A stretch of 64,000 nt of DNA from an uncultured Propionivibrio sp. (GTDB taxonomy: Bacteria > Pseudomonadota > Gammaproteobacteria > Burkholderiales > Rhodocyclaceae): the NCBI RefSeq assembly GCF_963666255.1, contig NZ_OY762656.1:310001-374000 (forward strand). The letters run 5' to 3'. Below the pieces are notes generated by a model. The model saw nothing but the letters and a program-made list of their open reading frames with translations. It had not been told where the DNA came from and did not search any database. Positions 19,193 to 28,563 of the stretch are shown here, one piece after another. Numbering within the stretch: the first letter of the stretch is position 1; each line of letters starts with the position of its first letter. The translations under genes and the position numbers were made by a program.

Positions 19193-19252
19193 GCACCTGT
19201 TTCGACAGAAATCACGGGCCGCGTCGGCGGCCCTCTCTGCCTGACACCGCGA

Positions 19253-19319
19253 GCGTCATTTCCCGTTCATCCCGGCTTCATCTACGTGTCATCGGGGTGT
19301 CATTGTCACGCCTTAGGCT
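19253..19319 (+). promoter_or_regulatory. Array of five Pho-box half-sites and -10 element before the olsB-like gene
   Basis: Five 7-mers resembling the PhoB half-site CTGTCAT recur with an exact 11-bp period: GCGTCAT (19253), CGTTCAT (19264), GCTTCAT (19275), GTGTCAT (19286) and GTGTCAT (19297). A -10-like TAGGCT (19314-19319) begins 10 bp after the last one, the geometry of PhoB-activated promoters. Ornithine-lipid synthesis under phosphate limitation via PhoB is known in other bacteria, which fits the downstream gene. Confidence 0.78.
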
Positions 19320-19349
19320 GTCTTCCGCATGAAGAACACGGAGGACACC

Positions 19350-20117
19350 ATGACAATGCATCTCTCGCCATCTGCCCGCCCGGCAAAATCGCAGCGCCCC
19401 GCGCTCTCGGTCGGGCTTGCACTCAATGCCGACGAAATTCGTGCGGCCCAAAAACTTCGCTACCGGGTCTTCGCCGAGGAACTCGGCGCGCGTCTGCCGA
19501 CGCGGACGCCCGGCATCGATCGCGACATTTTCGATGCTTACTGCGAGCATCTCGTCGTGCGCGACGATGCCACCGGCCAGATCGTCGGCACCTACCGTAT
19601 TCTCTCGCCCGAACAGGCTGCGACGATCGGCAGTTATTATTCCGAAGGCGAATTCGACCTCACCCGGCTGCGGCACCTGCGCCCGCGCATGGTCGAGATC
19701 GGGCGCTCCTGCGTGCATCCGGACTATCGCAACGGTGCGACGATCGCCCTGTTGTGGTCGGGACTCGCCGACTACATGCAGCGCAGCGGCCATGAATATC
19801 TGATCGGCTGTGCCAGCATCAGCATGGCCGACGGCGGTCACGCCGCCGCCAGCCTGTTCCGCCGCCTCGACAGCCATCTGAGCCCGATCGAATTCCGCGT
19901 CTTTCCGCGCTGTCCGCTGCCGCTCGACGCGTTGCGCCAGGATGTGGCCGCCGAGCTGCCACCGCTGATCAAGGGCTATCTGCGCGCCGGCGCGTATCTT
20001 TGCGGCGAACCCGCCTGGGACCCCGACTTCAACACCGCGGACCTGCCGATTCTGATGCCGATGTCGCGGCTGACGGCGCGGTATTCGCGGCATTTTCTCG
20101 ACGGGGCAGCGTCATAA
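19350..20117 (+). CDS. olsB: OlsB-type N-acyltransferase (ornithine lipid synthesis)
   Basis: This 255-residue GNAT-fold protein of the hemolysin-like/OlsB family is predicted to acylate ornithine from 3-hydroxyacyl-ACP, the first step to phosphate-free ornithine lipids. Typical stretches are AAQKLRYRVFAEELGA (~28-43), FDAYCEHLVVRD, GTYRIL, EIGRSCVHPDYRNG and LIGCASISM. ATG 19350 has CGGAGG 5 bp upstream, making it better than the in-frame ATG at 19329. The Pho-box array upstream supports a role in phosphate-limited membrane remodelling. No olsA-type gene is adjacent; the exact acyl acceptor is inferred. Confidence 0.82.
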   Translation: MTMHLSPSARPAKSQRPALSVGLALNADEIRAAQKLRYRVFAEELGARLPTRTPGIDRDIFDAYCEHLVVRDDATGQIVGTYRILSPEQAATIGSYYSEGEFDLTRLRHLRPRMVEIGRSCVHPDYRNGATIALLWSGLADYMQRSGHEYLIGCASISMADGGHAAASLFRRLDSHLSPIEFRVFPRCPLPLDALRQDVAAELPPLIKGYLRAGAYLCGEPAWDPDFNTADLPILMPMSRLTARYSRHFLDGAAS

Positions 20118-20162
20118 ACGCGCCGCGCCACTGAACTTATCGGGCCTTCCGGCGGTCTGAGG

Positions 20163-20185
20163 CAGGCAGGCGTTTCGCCTGCCTG
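20163..20185 (+). terminator. Hairpin terminator candidate after olsB
   Basis: A perfect 10-bp stem, CAGGCAGGCG-TTT-CGCCTGCCTG, is followed 11 bp later by ATTTTTC. It separates olsB from the cytochrome b561 gene. Confidence 0.65.
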
Positions 20186-20211
20186 GACTCATCATTTTTC
20201 AGGCCGGGACG

Positions 20212-20766
20212 ATGACACTACACAACACGCATGAACGCTACGGAACGGTTTCGATCGGGCTGCACTGGCTAATGCTCGTCCTGCTCGCTGCCGTCTATGC
20301 CTGCATCGAATTGCGCGAGTTTTTTCCGAAAGGCAGCGATCTGCGCAATCTTCTGAAACACTGGCATTTCATGCTCGGCCTGCTCGTCTTCGGGCTAACC
20401 GCCCTGCGTCTGGTCTGGAACCTGCTCAACACGAGCCCCCGCGTCACACCGCCACCGCCGCGCTGGCAAGCCGTTTCGGCGAAGCTCATGCACGCCGCGC
20501 TGTACGCGCTGATGCTGGCGCTGCCGATTGCCGGCTGGCTGATTCTCAGCGGCGAGGGCAAGCCCATCCCGTTTTTCGGAGTCGAGCTGCCACCGCTGAT
20601 CGACGCCAACCGCTCGCTGGCCAAACGCATTGAGGATATCCACGAAGTCGGTGCCAATCTCGGCATGGTCCTGATCGGACTGCATGCCGCCGCCGCGCTT
20701 GTCCACCACCACCTGATGCGTGACGACACCCTGCGGCGCATGCTGCCGCGCCACTCGCAGCCATAA
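20212..20766 (+). CDS. cybB: Cytochrome b561 family protein
   Basis: This 184-residue inner-membrane dihaem cytochrome has four predicted transmembrane helices (about residues 14-32, 47-68, 88-110 and 146-168). Haem-ligand-type histidines lie in SIGLHWLMLV, KHWHFMLGLL and the C-terminal LIGLHAAAALVHHH. Relatives oxidise quinol or pass electrons to superoxide in E. coli CybB; the physiological partner here is unknown. A nested palindromic repeat starts at its stop codon. Confidence 0.9.
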   Translation: MTLHNTHERYGTVSIGLHWLMLVLLAAVYACIELREFFPKGSDLRNLLKHWHFMLGLLVFGLTALRLVWNLLNTSPRVTPPPPRWQAVSAKLMHAALYALMLALPIAGWLILSGEGKPIPFFGVELPPLIDANRSLAKRIEDIHEVGANLGMVLIGLHAAAALVHHHLMRDDTLRRMLPRHSQP

Positions 20767-20943
20767 GAGCCTATTTCGGTAGGGCTCGCGGGCCACGTTG
20801 TCGATAGGGGCGGATGGATGCAAGGCGCGAGGCGCAGCGCATGGTTATTCCATGCGCAAGCAGAGCAACGCCGCAGACACCGCCCCTATCGGCAACCCGA
20901 AGGGCCGCAGGCGTGGCCCACGATGCCTACCGAAATAGGCTCT
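20766..20943. repeat. 178-bp nested palindromic element (REP/MITE-like)
   Basis: The terminal inverted repeats AGAGCCTATTTCGGTAGG (20766-20783) and its exact complement (20926-20943) are 18 bp long. Inside are further paired arms: GGGCCACG (20790) with CGTGGCCC (20912), GATAGGGGCGG (20803) with CCGCCCCTATC (20880), and a central hairpin GCGCATGG-TTATT-CCATGCGC (20837-20857). There is no coding capacity. A related core (CAAGGCGCG, hairpin, CAACGCCGCA) occurs near 63880-63940. Confidence 0.85.
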
Positions 20944-20947
20944 AATT

Positions 20948-20975
20948 AACAAGGGCTCCCGCGGGAGCCCTTGTT
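20948..20975. terminator. Palindromic terminator between cybB and yggX
   Basis: A perfect 13-bp-arm palindrome, AACAAGGGCTCCC-GC-GGGAGCCCTTGTT, sits between convergent genes, 22 bp from the yggX stop. It is likely bidirectional. Confidence 0.8.
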
Positions 20976-20997
20976 GATGAGAACGTCCGACCGGCGC

Positions 20998-21267
20998 TCA
21001 GCGCGGCGGCACGTAACCCTGCACCTGATCGGCACCTTCGCCGAAGAAGTGCTTTTCGAGCTGTTCGCCGAGGTACTTGCGATGCTCGGTATCCGCCAGG
21101 TTGAGGCGATTCTCGTTGATGATCATCGTCTGCAGGCGCACCCACTGCTGCCAGGCTTCCTTCGAGACGCTCTGATAGATGCGCTTGCCGAGTTCGCCGG
21201 GATAGGGCGGCAGATCGAGACCTTCGGCCTCGCGGCCAAGCTTGACGCATTTCACCATTCTTGCCAT
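20998..21267 (-). CDS. yggX: Fe(2+)-trafficking protein YggX
   Basis: This 89-residue protein of the YggX family protects iron-sulfur clusters from oxidative damage and is thought to handle ferrous iron. The whole family pattern is present: [17 protein letters not shown] with the conserved Cys7, [31 protein letters not shown] and EQLEKHFFG. The start MARMV (21267) is conserved; the extra Met-His codons upstream are not. It is the last of a leftward run rsmE-pap-argA-yggX. Confidence 0.95.
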   Translation of the reverse strand: MARMVKCVKLGREAEGLDLPPYPGELGKRIYQSVSKEAWQQWVRLQTMIINENRLNLADTEHRKYLGEQLEKHFFGEGADQVQGYVPPR

Positions 21268-21334
21268 GTGCATAACTCCGTAGTTTCAGATGCAATCGTT
21301 CTTGCGGCCGAAGGCCATGTGCGTTTCATCGCTG

Positions 21335-22654
21335 TCACAGCGGCTTCGAGAATACCTTCGAACGCCGCTGCAGATTGTAGACCAGTCGCTTCTCTTCCGG
21401 CAGTTCGGCCACCGACTGCTCGGAGAAGCCGCGCTCGCGGAACCAGTGCGCCGTCACCGTCGTCAGCACGAACAGGCGCCGGATGCCGAGCGCCCGCGCG
21501 CGCATCTCGATGCGCTTGAGCAGTTGCTCGCCGTAGCCCCAGCGGCGGAAGTGCGGATGCACCGCCACACAGGCCAGTTCTGCCTGCTCTTCACCATAGG
21601 GATAGAGCGCAGCGCAACCAACGATCATGCCGTCGTGCTCGACCACCGAAAAGCGCGTGATCTCGCGCTCGAGCAACTCGCGCGAGCGCCGCACGAGAAT
21701 GCCGGCCTCTTCGAGCGGCTCGATCAGCGCGACCAGGCCGCCGATGTCGTCCGGCCGCGCATCGCGCAGGATTTCCAGCGATTCCCGCGTGATGATGGTT
21801 CCGACCCCGTCGCGCGAAAAGAGTTCGCGCAGGAGCGTGCCGTCCTCGTTGTAGCCGATCAGGTGCACGCGACCGACGCCGGAGCGGCTGGCGCGCACAG
21901 CACAGGGCAGATAGCGGTGAACGTCGGACGAGAGCCACTCGCCGATGCTGACCAGCCGGTCGGCAGCATCGGTGGTCATCTCGTCGAGCAGACGGCCATC
22001 GCTGTCGGTAACCCCCTGGCTGTCGGTCAGGAAGATCAGCTTGTCGGCGCCGATGGCGACCGCCGTCGCCTCGGCCACTTCTTCCATGGCGAGGTTGAAG
22101 ATTTCACCGGTCGGACTCGCGCCAAGCGGCGAGAGGATGACGATGTTGCCGATCCGAAGCTGCGCCTTGATGCCTTCCGCATCGATCTTGCGCACGCAGC
22201 CGGCGTATTGCATGTCGACACCGTCAATGACGCCGAGCGGCTTGGTCACGATGAAGTTGCCGGTCACCGCGCGAATCGTGCTGTTGGCCATCGGCGTGTC
22301 GGGCAAGCCCTGCGAGAGCAGCGCGTCGATTTCCAGATAGACGCTGCCGACCGCGTCGATGACGCAATCGAGTGCAGCCATGTCGGTGATGCGATAACCC
22401 GAATGGTTTTTCGATTCGAGGCCCTTCTCGCGCAGTTCTTCCTCAATCTGCGGCCGGGCGCCGTGCACCAGTACGAGACGCACGCCAAGTGCCGCCAGCA
22501 AGTTGGCGTCATAGGCGAGCGACCGGGCAAACGGCCCGGCGATCGCCCGTCCGCCGAAGGCGATGACGAAGGTCTTGCCGCGGAACAGGTTCACATACGG
22601 CGCCACCGCGCGGAACAGCGAGACAAAATGGGCGGAGCTCAATTCTTCGGCCAT
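21335..22654 (-). CDS. argA: N-acetylglutamate synthase
   Basis: This 439-residue enzyme acetylates glutamate with acetyl-CoA, the first step of arginine synthesis. Residues ~25-290 are an amino-acid kinase domain (KTFVIAFGG, LVLVHGARPQIE, NIVILSPLGASPTGE). Residues ~300-439 are a GNAT domain with ACVAVHPHFRRWGYGEQLL. The length and layout match the classical proteobacterial ArgA. It starts 7 bp after the pap stop, so they are probably cotranscribed. A separate argJ also occurs in this window (57009-58247). Confidence 0.95.
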   Translation of the reverse strand: MAEELSSAHFVSLFRAVAPYVNLFRGKTFVIAFGGRAIAGPFARSLAYDANLLAALGVRLVLVHGARPQIEEELREKGLESKNHSGYRITDMAALDCVIDAVGSVYLEIDALLSQGLPDTPMANSTIRAVTGNFIVTKPLGVIDGVDMQYAGCVRKIDAEGIKAQLRIGNIVILSPLGASPTGEIFNLAMEEVAEATAVAIGADKLIFLTDSQGVTDSDGRLLDEMTTDAADRLVSIGEWLSSDVHRYLPCAVRASRSGVGRVHLIGYNEDGTLLRELFSRDGVGTIITRESLEILRDARPDDIGGLVALIEPLEEAGILVRRSRELLEREITRFSVVEHDGMIVGCAALYPYGEEQAELACVAVHPHFRRWGYGEQLLKRIEMRARALGIRRLFVLTTVTAHWFRERGFSEQSVAELPEEKRLVYNLQRRSKVFSKPL

Positions 22655-22661
22655 GTCGGTT

Positions 22662-24170
22662 TCAGTCCTTTTCCTTCTCTTTCGTTTTCTCGGTCAGCAA
22701 CGCCTTTTCCAGACGCTCGCAAATGGTACGCAGAATCTTGACGCGGGCAAAGCTCTTGTCATTGGCCTCGACCAGCGTCCAGGGCGCCGAACTCGTGCTG
22801 GTGCGGTCGACCATGTCGCAGACAGCGGCATGATACAGGCCGGACTTCTCGCGGTTGCGCCAATCCTCCTCGGTGATCTTGAAGCGCTTGAACTCGACCT
22901 CCTCGCGTTCCTTGAAGCGCTTCAGCTGCTCGTCGTCGCTGATCTGCAGCCAGAACTTGATGACGATCGCGCCGTCCTCGTGCAGTTCGTGCTCGAAATC
23001 GTTGATTTCGGCATAGGCGCGCAGCCAGTCGGCGGCGCTGCAGAAGCCCTCGACGCGCTCGACGAGCACGCGGCCGTACCACGAGCGATCGAAGATGGTA
23101 ATGCGGCCGACGCGCGGCAGATGCCGCCAGAAGCGCCACAAATAGGGCTGCGCGCGCTCTTCCTCGGTCGGCGCGGCGATCGGCACGATCTGGTACTGGC
23201 GCGCGTCGAGCGCCGCCGTCACGCGGCGGATGCCACCGCCCTTGCCGGCCGCGTCCGAGCCCTCAAACACCAGGATCAGCGAACGTTTGCCGAAGGACGG
23301 ATGACGCACGAGATCGGCAAGCCGCCCCTGCCATTTGGCCAGTTGCGTCTCGTAGCTCTTCTTTTCGAGTTTCTGCGTGAGATCGAGGCTCGTCAGCACG
23401 TCGATGCTGTCGCCCTTGGCGACGATCGGCGCCGCTACGGCGAAATCCTGGGCTTGCGGTGCCGCCAGGCGCGCCTGCATGGCTTCGAGGATGACGCGAC
23501 CGACCGTCAGCGAGCGATAGCGGTCGTCGGTACCCTCGACAACGATCCACGGCGCCCACGGCGTGTTGGTCATGCGCAACACATGACCGGCGGCTTCCTG
23601 CAGCTTGTCATAGGTCTTGAGTCGGTCCCAGCTCGCCTGGGTGACGCGCCAGGCAGTGCGCGGATCGCTTTCGAGCGCTTTCAGCCGCTTGCGCTGCCCG
23701 TCCTTGGACAAATGAATCCAGAACTTGAGGACGAGCGTGCCTTCATTGGCAAGCATCGCCTCGAAACGGTTGATCTGCTCGATGCGCTGGTCGAGATGCG
23801 CCTTGCCGACATCCCCGGCGATGCGCTCGGCGATCGGGCTCGAATACCACGACCCGGCAAAGATACCGATCCGACCTTTCGGCGGCAACGCGCGCCAGAA
23901 GCGCCACATATACGGACGTTCGCGCTCCTCGTCGGTCGGCGCGGAAAAAGCCAGCGTCGACAGGTAACGCGCATCCATCCACTCGTACAGCACGTTGATC
24001 GTTTCGCTCTTGCCGGCACCGTCGACGCCGCTGATCAGGATGACAATCGGGAATTTCCCGCGCTCGCGCAGTTCGAACTGGGCGTCGAGCAGGCTGGCAC
24101 GCAGCTTCGGCACTTCCCTGCGATACGTCGCCTTGTCGATGCTGTGCCCGAGTTCCGCCGATTCGAACAT
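22662..24170 (-). CDS. pap: Polyphosphate:AMP phosphotransferase (two-domain PPK2)
   Basis: This 502-residue enzyme uses polyphosphate to phosphorylate AMP to ADP. It has two tandem PPK2 domains, each with a Walker A motif (GVDGAGKSE at 48-56; GSDAAGKGG in the second half) and a PYMWRFWRALP or PYLWRFWRHLP lid segment. In such tandem proteins the C-terminal domain is usually the active one. ATG 24170 (MFESAELGHS) is chosen because sequence upstream is Arg-rich and non-conserved. Genes of this type suit organisms that store polyphosphate; with adenylate kinase it regenerates ATP. Confidence 0.93.
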   Translation of the reverse strand: MFESAELGHSIDKATYRREVPKLRASLLDAQFELRERGKFPIVILISGVDGAGKSETINVLYEWMDARYLSTLAFSAPTDEERERPYMWRFWRALPPKGRIGIFAGSWYSSPIAERIAGDVGKAHLDQRIEQINRFEAMLANEGTLVLKFWIHLSKDGQRKRLKALESDPRTAWRVTQASWDRLKTYDKLQEAAGHVLRMTNTPWAPWIVVEGTDDRYRSLTVGRVILEAMQARLAAPQAQDFAVAAPIVAKGDSIDVLTSLDLTQKLEKKSYETQLAKWQGRLADLVRHPSFGKRSLILVFEGSDAAGKGGGIRRVTAALDARQYQIVPIAAPTEEERAQPYLWRFWRHLPRVGRITIFDRSWYGRVLVERVEGFCSAADWLRAYAEINDFEHELHEDGAIVIKFWLQISDDEQLKRFKEREEVEFKRFKITEEDWRNREKSGLYHAAVCDMVDRTSTSSAPWTLVEANDKSFARVKILRTICERLEKALLTEKTKEKEKD

Positions 24171-24195
24171 GATCTCTTCCTCCGCCAATGCCGTG

Positions 24196-24936
24196 TCAGG
24201 CAAAATCGCCCCATACCGCCTGGATCGCAGCCAGCGCCGCCATCCCGGCCGTCTCGGTGCGCAGGACGCGCGGCCCGAGGCGCACCCCGCGGAATCCGGC
24301 GCCCGTCGCCAGGGCCGTCTCTTCCGGCGCCAACCCGCCTTCGGCGCCAATCAGCAATTCGATCACCTGGCCCGGCGCCGGCGGCGCCAGCGTCAGCAAC
24401 ACGGCGTCGGCCTCGGGCGCCAGCATCAGGCGCCGCGCCCCCGGAGCGGGTTTCGCCAGCCAGCGGTCGAGCGCGATGATGTCCTCAATCTCCGGCACGT
24501 GGTTGCGCCCGCATTGCTCGCACGCCGCCACCGCGACGCCACGCCAGTGGGCGGCACGACGCAGGGCGCGCTCGCCGTCGAGCCGCAGCACGCTGCGCCG
24601 CGACACGACCGGCACGACGCGGGAAACACCCAGCTCGACGGCTTTCTGGATCGTGGCGTCCATCTTGTCGCCGGTCTGCAGAGCCTGCACCAGCGTAATC
24701 GTCAGCGGCGACTCGCGCTCGACCAGGCGCCGCGCGCCAAGGCGCACGCTGACGCAGTCACGCGTTACGGCATCGATGACGGCCCCCACTTCGCCGCCCT
24801 TACCGTCGAACAGGATCAGCGCATCACCAACGCGCAGGCGCAGTACGCGACCGGCATGGCGGGCGGCATCTTCGGGCAGATCGAGCGCAGCGCCCTCAAC
24901 GAGCGGCAGCGGACAGAAAAAGCGGGGAGCATTCAT
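24196..24936 (-). CDS. rsmE: 16S rRNA m3U1498 methyltransferase
   Basis: This 246-residue SPOUT-fold enzyme methylates N3 of U1498 in 16S rRNA with SAM. Signature segments are RFFCPLPL and HAGRVLRLRVGD (N-terminal PUA-like part), ALQTGDKMDATIQKAVELGV, and the SAM-knot region LLIGAEGGLAPEE followed by LGPRVLRTETA. MNAPRFF at 24936 is the natural start; earlier in-frame codons precede a non-homologous stretch. It is 25 bp ahead of pap on the same strand. Confidence 0.95.
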   Translation of the reverse strand: MNAPRFFCPLPLVEGAALDLPEDAARHAGRVLRLRVGDALILFDGKGGEVGAVIDAVTRDCVSVRLGARRLVERESPLTITLVQALQTGDKMDATIQKAVELGVSRVVPVVSRRSVLRLDGERALRRAAHWRGVAVAACEQCGRNHVPEIEDIIALDRWLAKPAPGARRLMLAPEADAVLLTLAPPAPGQVIELLIGAEGGLAPEETALATGAGFRGVRLGPRVLRTETAGMAALAAIQAVWGDFA

Positions 24937-25127
24937 GCGCGTATTATAGAAAACCCACGCCCCGGAACGACGCCAACTTTGCCCGAAGGGGGCATTTTTG
25001 CAGGAAAAAGGCTGTATCCGCCTCGCCAAAACAACACATTGGTCGCCGGCCCTCCCCCCCAATGAATCTGGCATGATGGTGGACGAGGCCGGACCGTTCG
25101 ATGTCCGCCACCCACTGGAGACCCCGC

Positions 25128-25865
25128 ATGACCACCCCGACCAAGGCCATCGTCACCGGCCATTCCCGCGGACTCGGCGCCGCCATCGCAGAGCGCTGCC
25201 TTGCCCGCGGCATCCCTGTTCTCGGCCTCGCCCGTCGCGGCAACGCCGAATTGCAAGCGCGTTATCCGGACCGGTTGTCCGAACAGCCCATCGACATGGC
25301 CGACGCCGCTGCCCTCGCCGCCTGGATTGAAGGCGGCGGCCTGCGCGCCTTCTGCGCCGACGCCGACACGTTGCTGCTCGTCAACAATGCCGGCACGCTC
25401 GGTCCGGTCGGGCCGATCGAGACCCAGCCGGCCGCCGAGATCGCCACGGCGGTTCAGATCAACGTCGCCGCTCCGCTGATGCTGGCCAGCGCCGCCGCCC
25501 GCGACCATGCCGGCGAGCTACGCATCGTTCATATCTCGAGCGGCGCCGCCCGCTCGCCCTACGCCGGCTGGTCGATCTATTGCGCCACCAAGGCGGCACT
25601 CGACCACCATGCACGTGCCGTCGCCGCTGACGGGAACCCGGCGCTGCGCATCTGCAGCCTGGCGCCCGGCGTCGTCGACACCGATATGCAGACGGCGATC
25701 CGCGAGACGCCGGAAGCGCGCTTCCCGTTGCTGAAGCGCTTCCGCCAACTCAAGCAGAACGGCCTGCTGACGCAGCCCGACGAGGCCGCCCGGCGCATCG
25801 TCGACTATTCGCTCGGCACCGACTTCGGCAAGACGCCGACCGCCGACCTGCGCGAACTCCCCTGA
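25128..25865 (+). CDS. Short-chain dehydrogenase/reductase
   Basis: This 245-residue NAD(P)-dependent oxidoreductase has an N-terminal cofactor motif TGHSRGLG (10-17), NNAG near 87, the catalytic Ser in HISSGAA and Tyr/Lys in SIYCATKAAL. The form resembles sepiapterin-reductase-like SDRs of unknown bacterial substrate. ATG 25128 has CTGGAG upstream. It is transcribed divergently from rsmE and lies upstream of the glycogen operon, but a separate glgP promoter suggests independence. The substrate is not predictable. Confidence 0.85.
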   Translation: MTTPTKAIVTGHSRGLGAAIAERCLARGIPVLGLARRGNAELQARYPDRLSEQPIDMADAAALAAWIEGGGLRAFCADADTLLLVNNAGTLGPVGPIETQPAAEIATAVQINVAAPLMLASAAARDHAGELRIVHISSGAARSPYAGWSIYCATKAALDHHARAVAADGNPALRICSLAPGVVDTDMQTAIRETPEARFPLLKRFRQLKQNGLLTQPDEAARRIVDYSLGTDFGKTPTADLRELP

Positions 25866-26024
25866 GCCGCTGCCCGCCACGCCCCACGATGGGGCGGCAC
25901 GCCCCGGGCGGCGCCGAAGTCGGTGCAAGCCCAGCCCCGCTGCCGGCACACGCCCCTGCCTTTCCCCCTGCGGCATGCGTGGCACCGGTTTTGCTCGCCT
26001 TTTATCACGGCGGCATGCGCGCTT

Positions 26025-26053
26025 TTGTCTGCTGCACGCGCTTGCCGTAGAAT
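26025..26053 (+). promoter_or_regulatory. Candidate sigma-70 promoter of the glgP-glgB-glgX-malQ operon
   Basis: TTGTCT (26025-26030) and TAGAAT (26048-26053) are separated by 17 bp, 40 bp upstream of the glgP ATG. No other strong promoter is seen in the 228-bp gap between the SDR gene and glgP. Confidence 0.55.
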
Positions 26054-26093
26054 CAGCCCATATCGCAACGACCGACACTGTGGAGAGACGTTC

Positions 26094-28553
26094 ATGCCCG
26101 CCTCGAATCCCCTTGCCAATGAAGGCGCCGAATTCCGCGCCGAAATCGACAGGAAGCTGCTCACCGAAGTCGCCGCCGAACCCGTGACCGCCAACACCAA
26201 GGAGCTGTACAAAGCCTTGTCCCTGGTCGTCCGCGAACAGCTCGCCCAACGCTGGGTCAAGACGCAGGTCGAAGACCGCAAGGCCAAGAGCCGGCGCATC
26301 TACTACATGTCAATGGAATTCCTCGTCGGCCGCGCACTCAACAACGCGCTGTCGGCGCTCGACCTGCGCGACACCGCCGACGCCGCCTTCTCGGCGGTCG
26401 GCGGCCCGGCGCTCACCGACGTACTCGAATGCGAACCCGACGCAGCGCTGGGCAACGGCGGCCTCGGGCGGCTCGCCGCCTGCTTCCTCGACTCGATGGC
26501 GACGCTCGAACTGCCGTCCTGGGGCTACGGCATGCGTTACGAATATGGCATGTTCGCTCAATCGATCATCAACGGCGCTCAGGTCGAACACCCCGACTCC
26601 TGGCTGGTCGACGGCACGCCCTGGGAATTCCCACGACCGGGCACGGTCTTTCCCGTACGCTTCGGTGGCAGCGCAGAACACTGCGGCGAATGGGCCGAAT
26701 GGAACGCGGCCGAGGCCGTCGAGGCACGCGCCTACGACTACGTCATTCCCGGCCACGGCACCCAGCGCGTCAGCACCTTGCGCCTCTGGAAAGCCGGCGC
26801 ACCGGCGCAGATCGACCTCAACGCCTTCAACTCCGGCGATTACGCCCGTGCCGCCGAGTTCAAGAACCGGTTCGAGAACATTTCCTGGGTGCTCTACCCG
26901 AACGACAGTACGCCGGCCGGACGCGAACTGCGCCTGCGCCAGGAATACTTCTTCGTCTCCGCCTCGTTGCAGGACATTCTCTTCCATCACTTGGAAGAAC
27001 ACGGGCATCTCAACAATCTCGCCGACCAGATCGCCATCCACCTCAACGACACGCATCCGGCGATCAGCGTCGCCGAACTGATGCGTCTGCTCTGCGATGA
27101 CTATGGCATGCTGTGGTCGCAGGCCTGGAGCCAATGCAAGCGCATTTTCTCCTACACCAATCACACGCTGATGCCGGAAGCACTGGAGACCTGGCCGGTC
27201 GGCCTGATGCAGTACCTGCTGCCGCGCCACATGCGCATCATCTACCGCATCAACCAGGAATTCCTCAACGAGGTCTCGCAGCGTTTCCCCGGCGACATCG
27301 ATCTGATCCGCCGCGTCTCGCTGATCGACGATGCCGACGGCAACCCCGACAACAAGCGCGTGCGCATGGCCCACCTCTCGATCGTCGGCAGCCATCGCAT
27401 CAACGGCGTATCGCAATTGCATTCGGACCTCATGGTCCAGACGATCTTCGCCGATTTCGCCCGTCTCTATCCCGACCGGTTCCACAACAAGACCAACGGC
27501 GTCACGCCGCGCCGCTGGGTGGCCCAGGCCAACCCCAGTCTCGCGACCCTGCTCGACCGGCGACTGGGCAAGGAATGGCGGCTCGATCTCGATCGCCTGA
27601 AGGGACTGCGGACTGCCGCCGAGGACCCCGAATTCCGCGACGAATTCGCCGCCGCCAAGCACGTCAACAAGCTGCGCCTCGCCGACTATGTCAAACGCGA
27701 AACCGGTGTCATCCTCAACCCGCACAGCCTCTTCGACGTTCAGGTCAAGCGCATCCACGAATACAAGCGGCAACTGCTCAATGTCCTGCATGTCATCACA
27801 CGCTACAACACTTTGCTGCACGGCATCGATGACGACGTCACACCGCGCTGCGTGATTTTCGCCGGCAAGGCGGCGTCGTCGTATTACATGGCCAAGCAGA
27901 TCATCCACCTGATCCATGACGTCGCCAACACCATCAACAACGACCCGCGCGTCAAGGATCGTCTCAAGGTCGTCTTCATCCCGAATTACGGGGTGTCGCT
28001 CGCCGAGATGATCATTCCGGCAGCCAACCTGTCGGAGCAGATCTCGACGGCCGGCACCGAGGCCTCCGGCACCGGCAACATGAAGTTCGCGCTCAACGGC
28101 GCGTTGACGATCGGCACCGAGGACGGCGCCAACATTGAAATCCGCGACAACGTCGGCGCCGAGAACATCTTCATCTTCGGCAACAGCACGCCGCAGGTCG
28201 CGGCGCTGCGCGATTCCGGTTACGATCCGCGCGCCATCTACCAGAACGACCCGGCACTCAACGAGACGTTGAACAAGATCGACGGCGGTTTCTTCTCGCC
28301 GAACGAGCGCAAGCGTTATCATGACCTCTTCAATGCTCTCGTCAATTACGGCGACCATTACATGCTGCTTGCCGACTATGCTGATTACATTGCCACGCAG
28401 CGCCGCGTTGACGCCCTCCACGCCACGCCGGACGAGTGGCAACGCCGGGCGATTCTCAACGTCGCCGGCATGGGCGCGTTCTCGGCTGACCGCACCATTC
28501 GCGAATATGCCATCGACACCTGGGGCATGGAGCAACTCCTGAAACCGATCTGA
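26094..28553 (+). CDS. glgP: Glycogen/maltodextrin phosphorylase
   Basis: This 819-residue PLP enzyme releases glucose-1-phosphate from glycogen ends. Family blocks are [31 protein letters not shown], the substrate segment [22 protein letters not shown] and the PLP-lysine region [16 protein letters not shown] with [13 protein letters not shown] 26094 follows GGAGAG and matches the expected N-terminal length. It is first of four rightward glycogen genes and 10 bp ahead of glgB. Confidence 0.97.
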   Translation: MPASNPLANEGAEFRAEIDRKLLTEVAAEPVTANTKELYKALSLVVREQLAQRWVKTQVEDRKAKSRRIYYMSMEFLVGRALNNALSALDLRDTADAAFSAVGGPALTDVLECEPDAALGNGGLGRLAACFLDSMATLELPSWGYGMRYEYGMFAQSIINGAQVEHPDSWLVDGTPWEFPRPGTVFPVRFGGSAEHCGEWAEWNAAEAVEARAYDYVIPGHGTQRVSTLRLWKAGAPAQIDLNAFNSGDYARAAEFKNRFENISWVLYPNDSTPAGRELRLRQEYFFVSASLQDILFHHLEEHGHLNNLADQIAIHLNDTHPAISVAELMRLLCDDYGMLWSQAWSQCKRIFSYTNHTLMPEALETWPVGLMQYLLPRHMRIIYRINQEFLNEVSQRFPGDIDLIRRVSLIDDADGNPDNKRVRMAHLSIVGSHRINGVSQLHSDLMVQTIFADFARLYPDRFHNKTNGVTPRRWVAQANPSLATLLDRRLGKEWRLDLDRLKGLRTAAEDPEFRDEFAAAKHVNKLRLADYVKRETGVILNPHSLFDVQVKRIHEYKRQLLNVLHVITRYNTLLHGIDDDVTPRCVIFAGKAASSYYMAKQIIHLIHDVANTINNDPRVKDRLKVVFIPNYGVSLAEMIIPAANLSEQISTAGTEASGTGNMKFALNGALTIGTEDGANIEIRDNVGAENIFIFGNSTPQVAALRDSGYDPRAIYQNDPALNETLNKIDGGFFSPNERKRYHDLFNALVNYGDHYMLLADYADYIATQRRVDALHATPDEWQRRAILNVAGMGAFSADRTIREYAIDTWGMEQLLKPI

Positions 28554-28563
28554 AAGGACCGCA

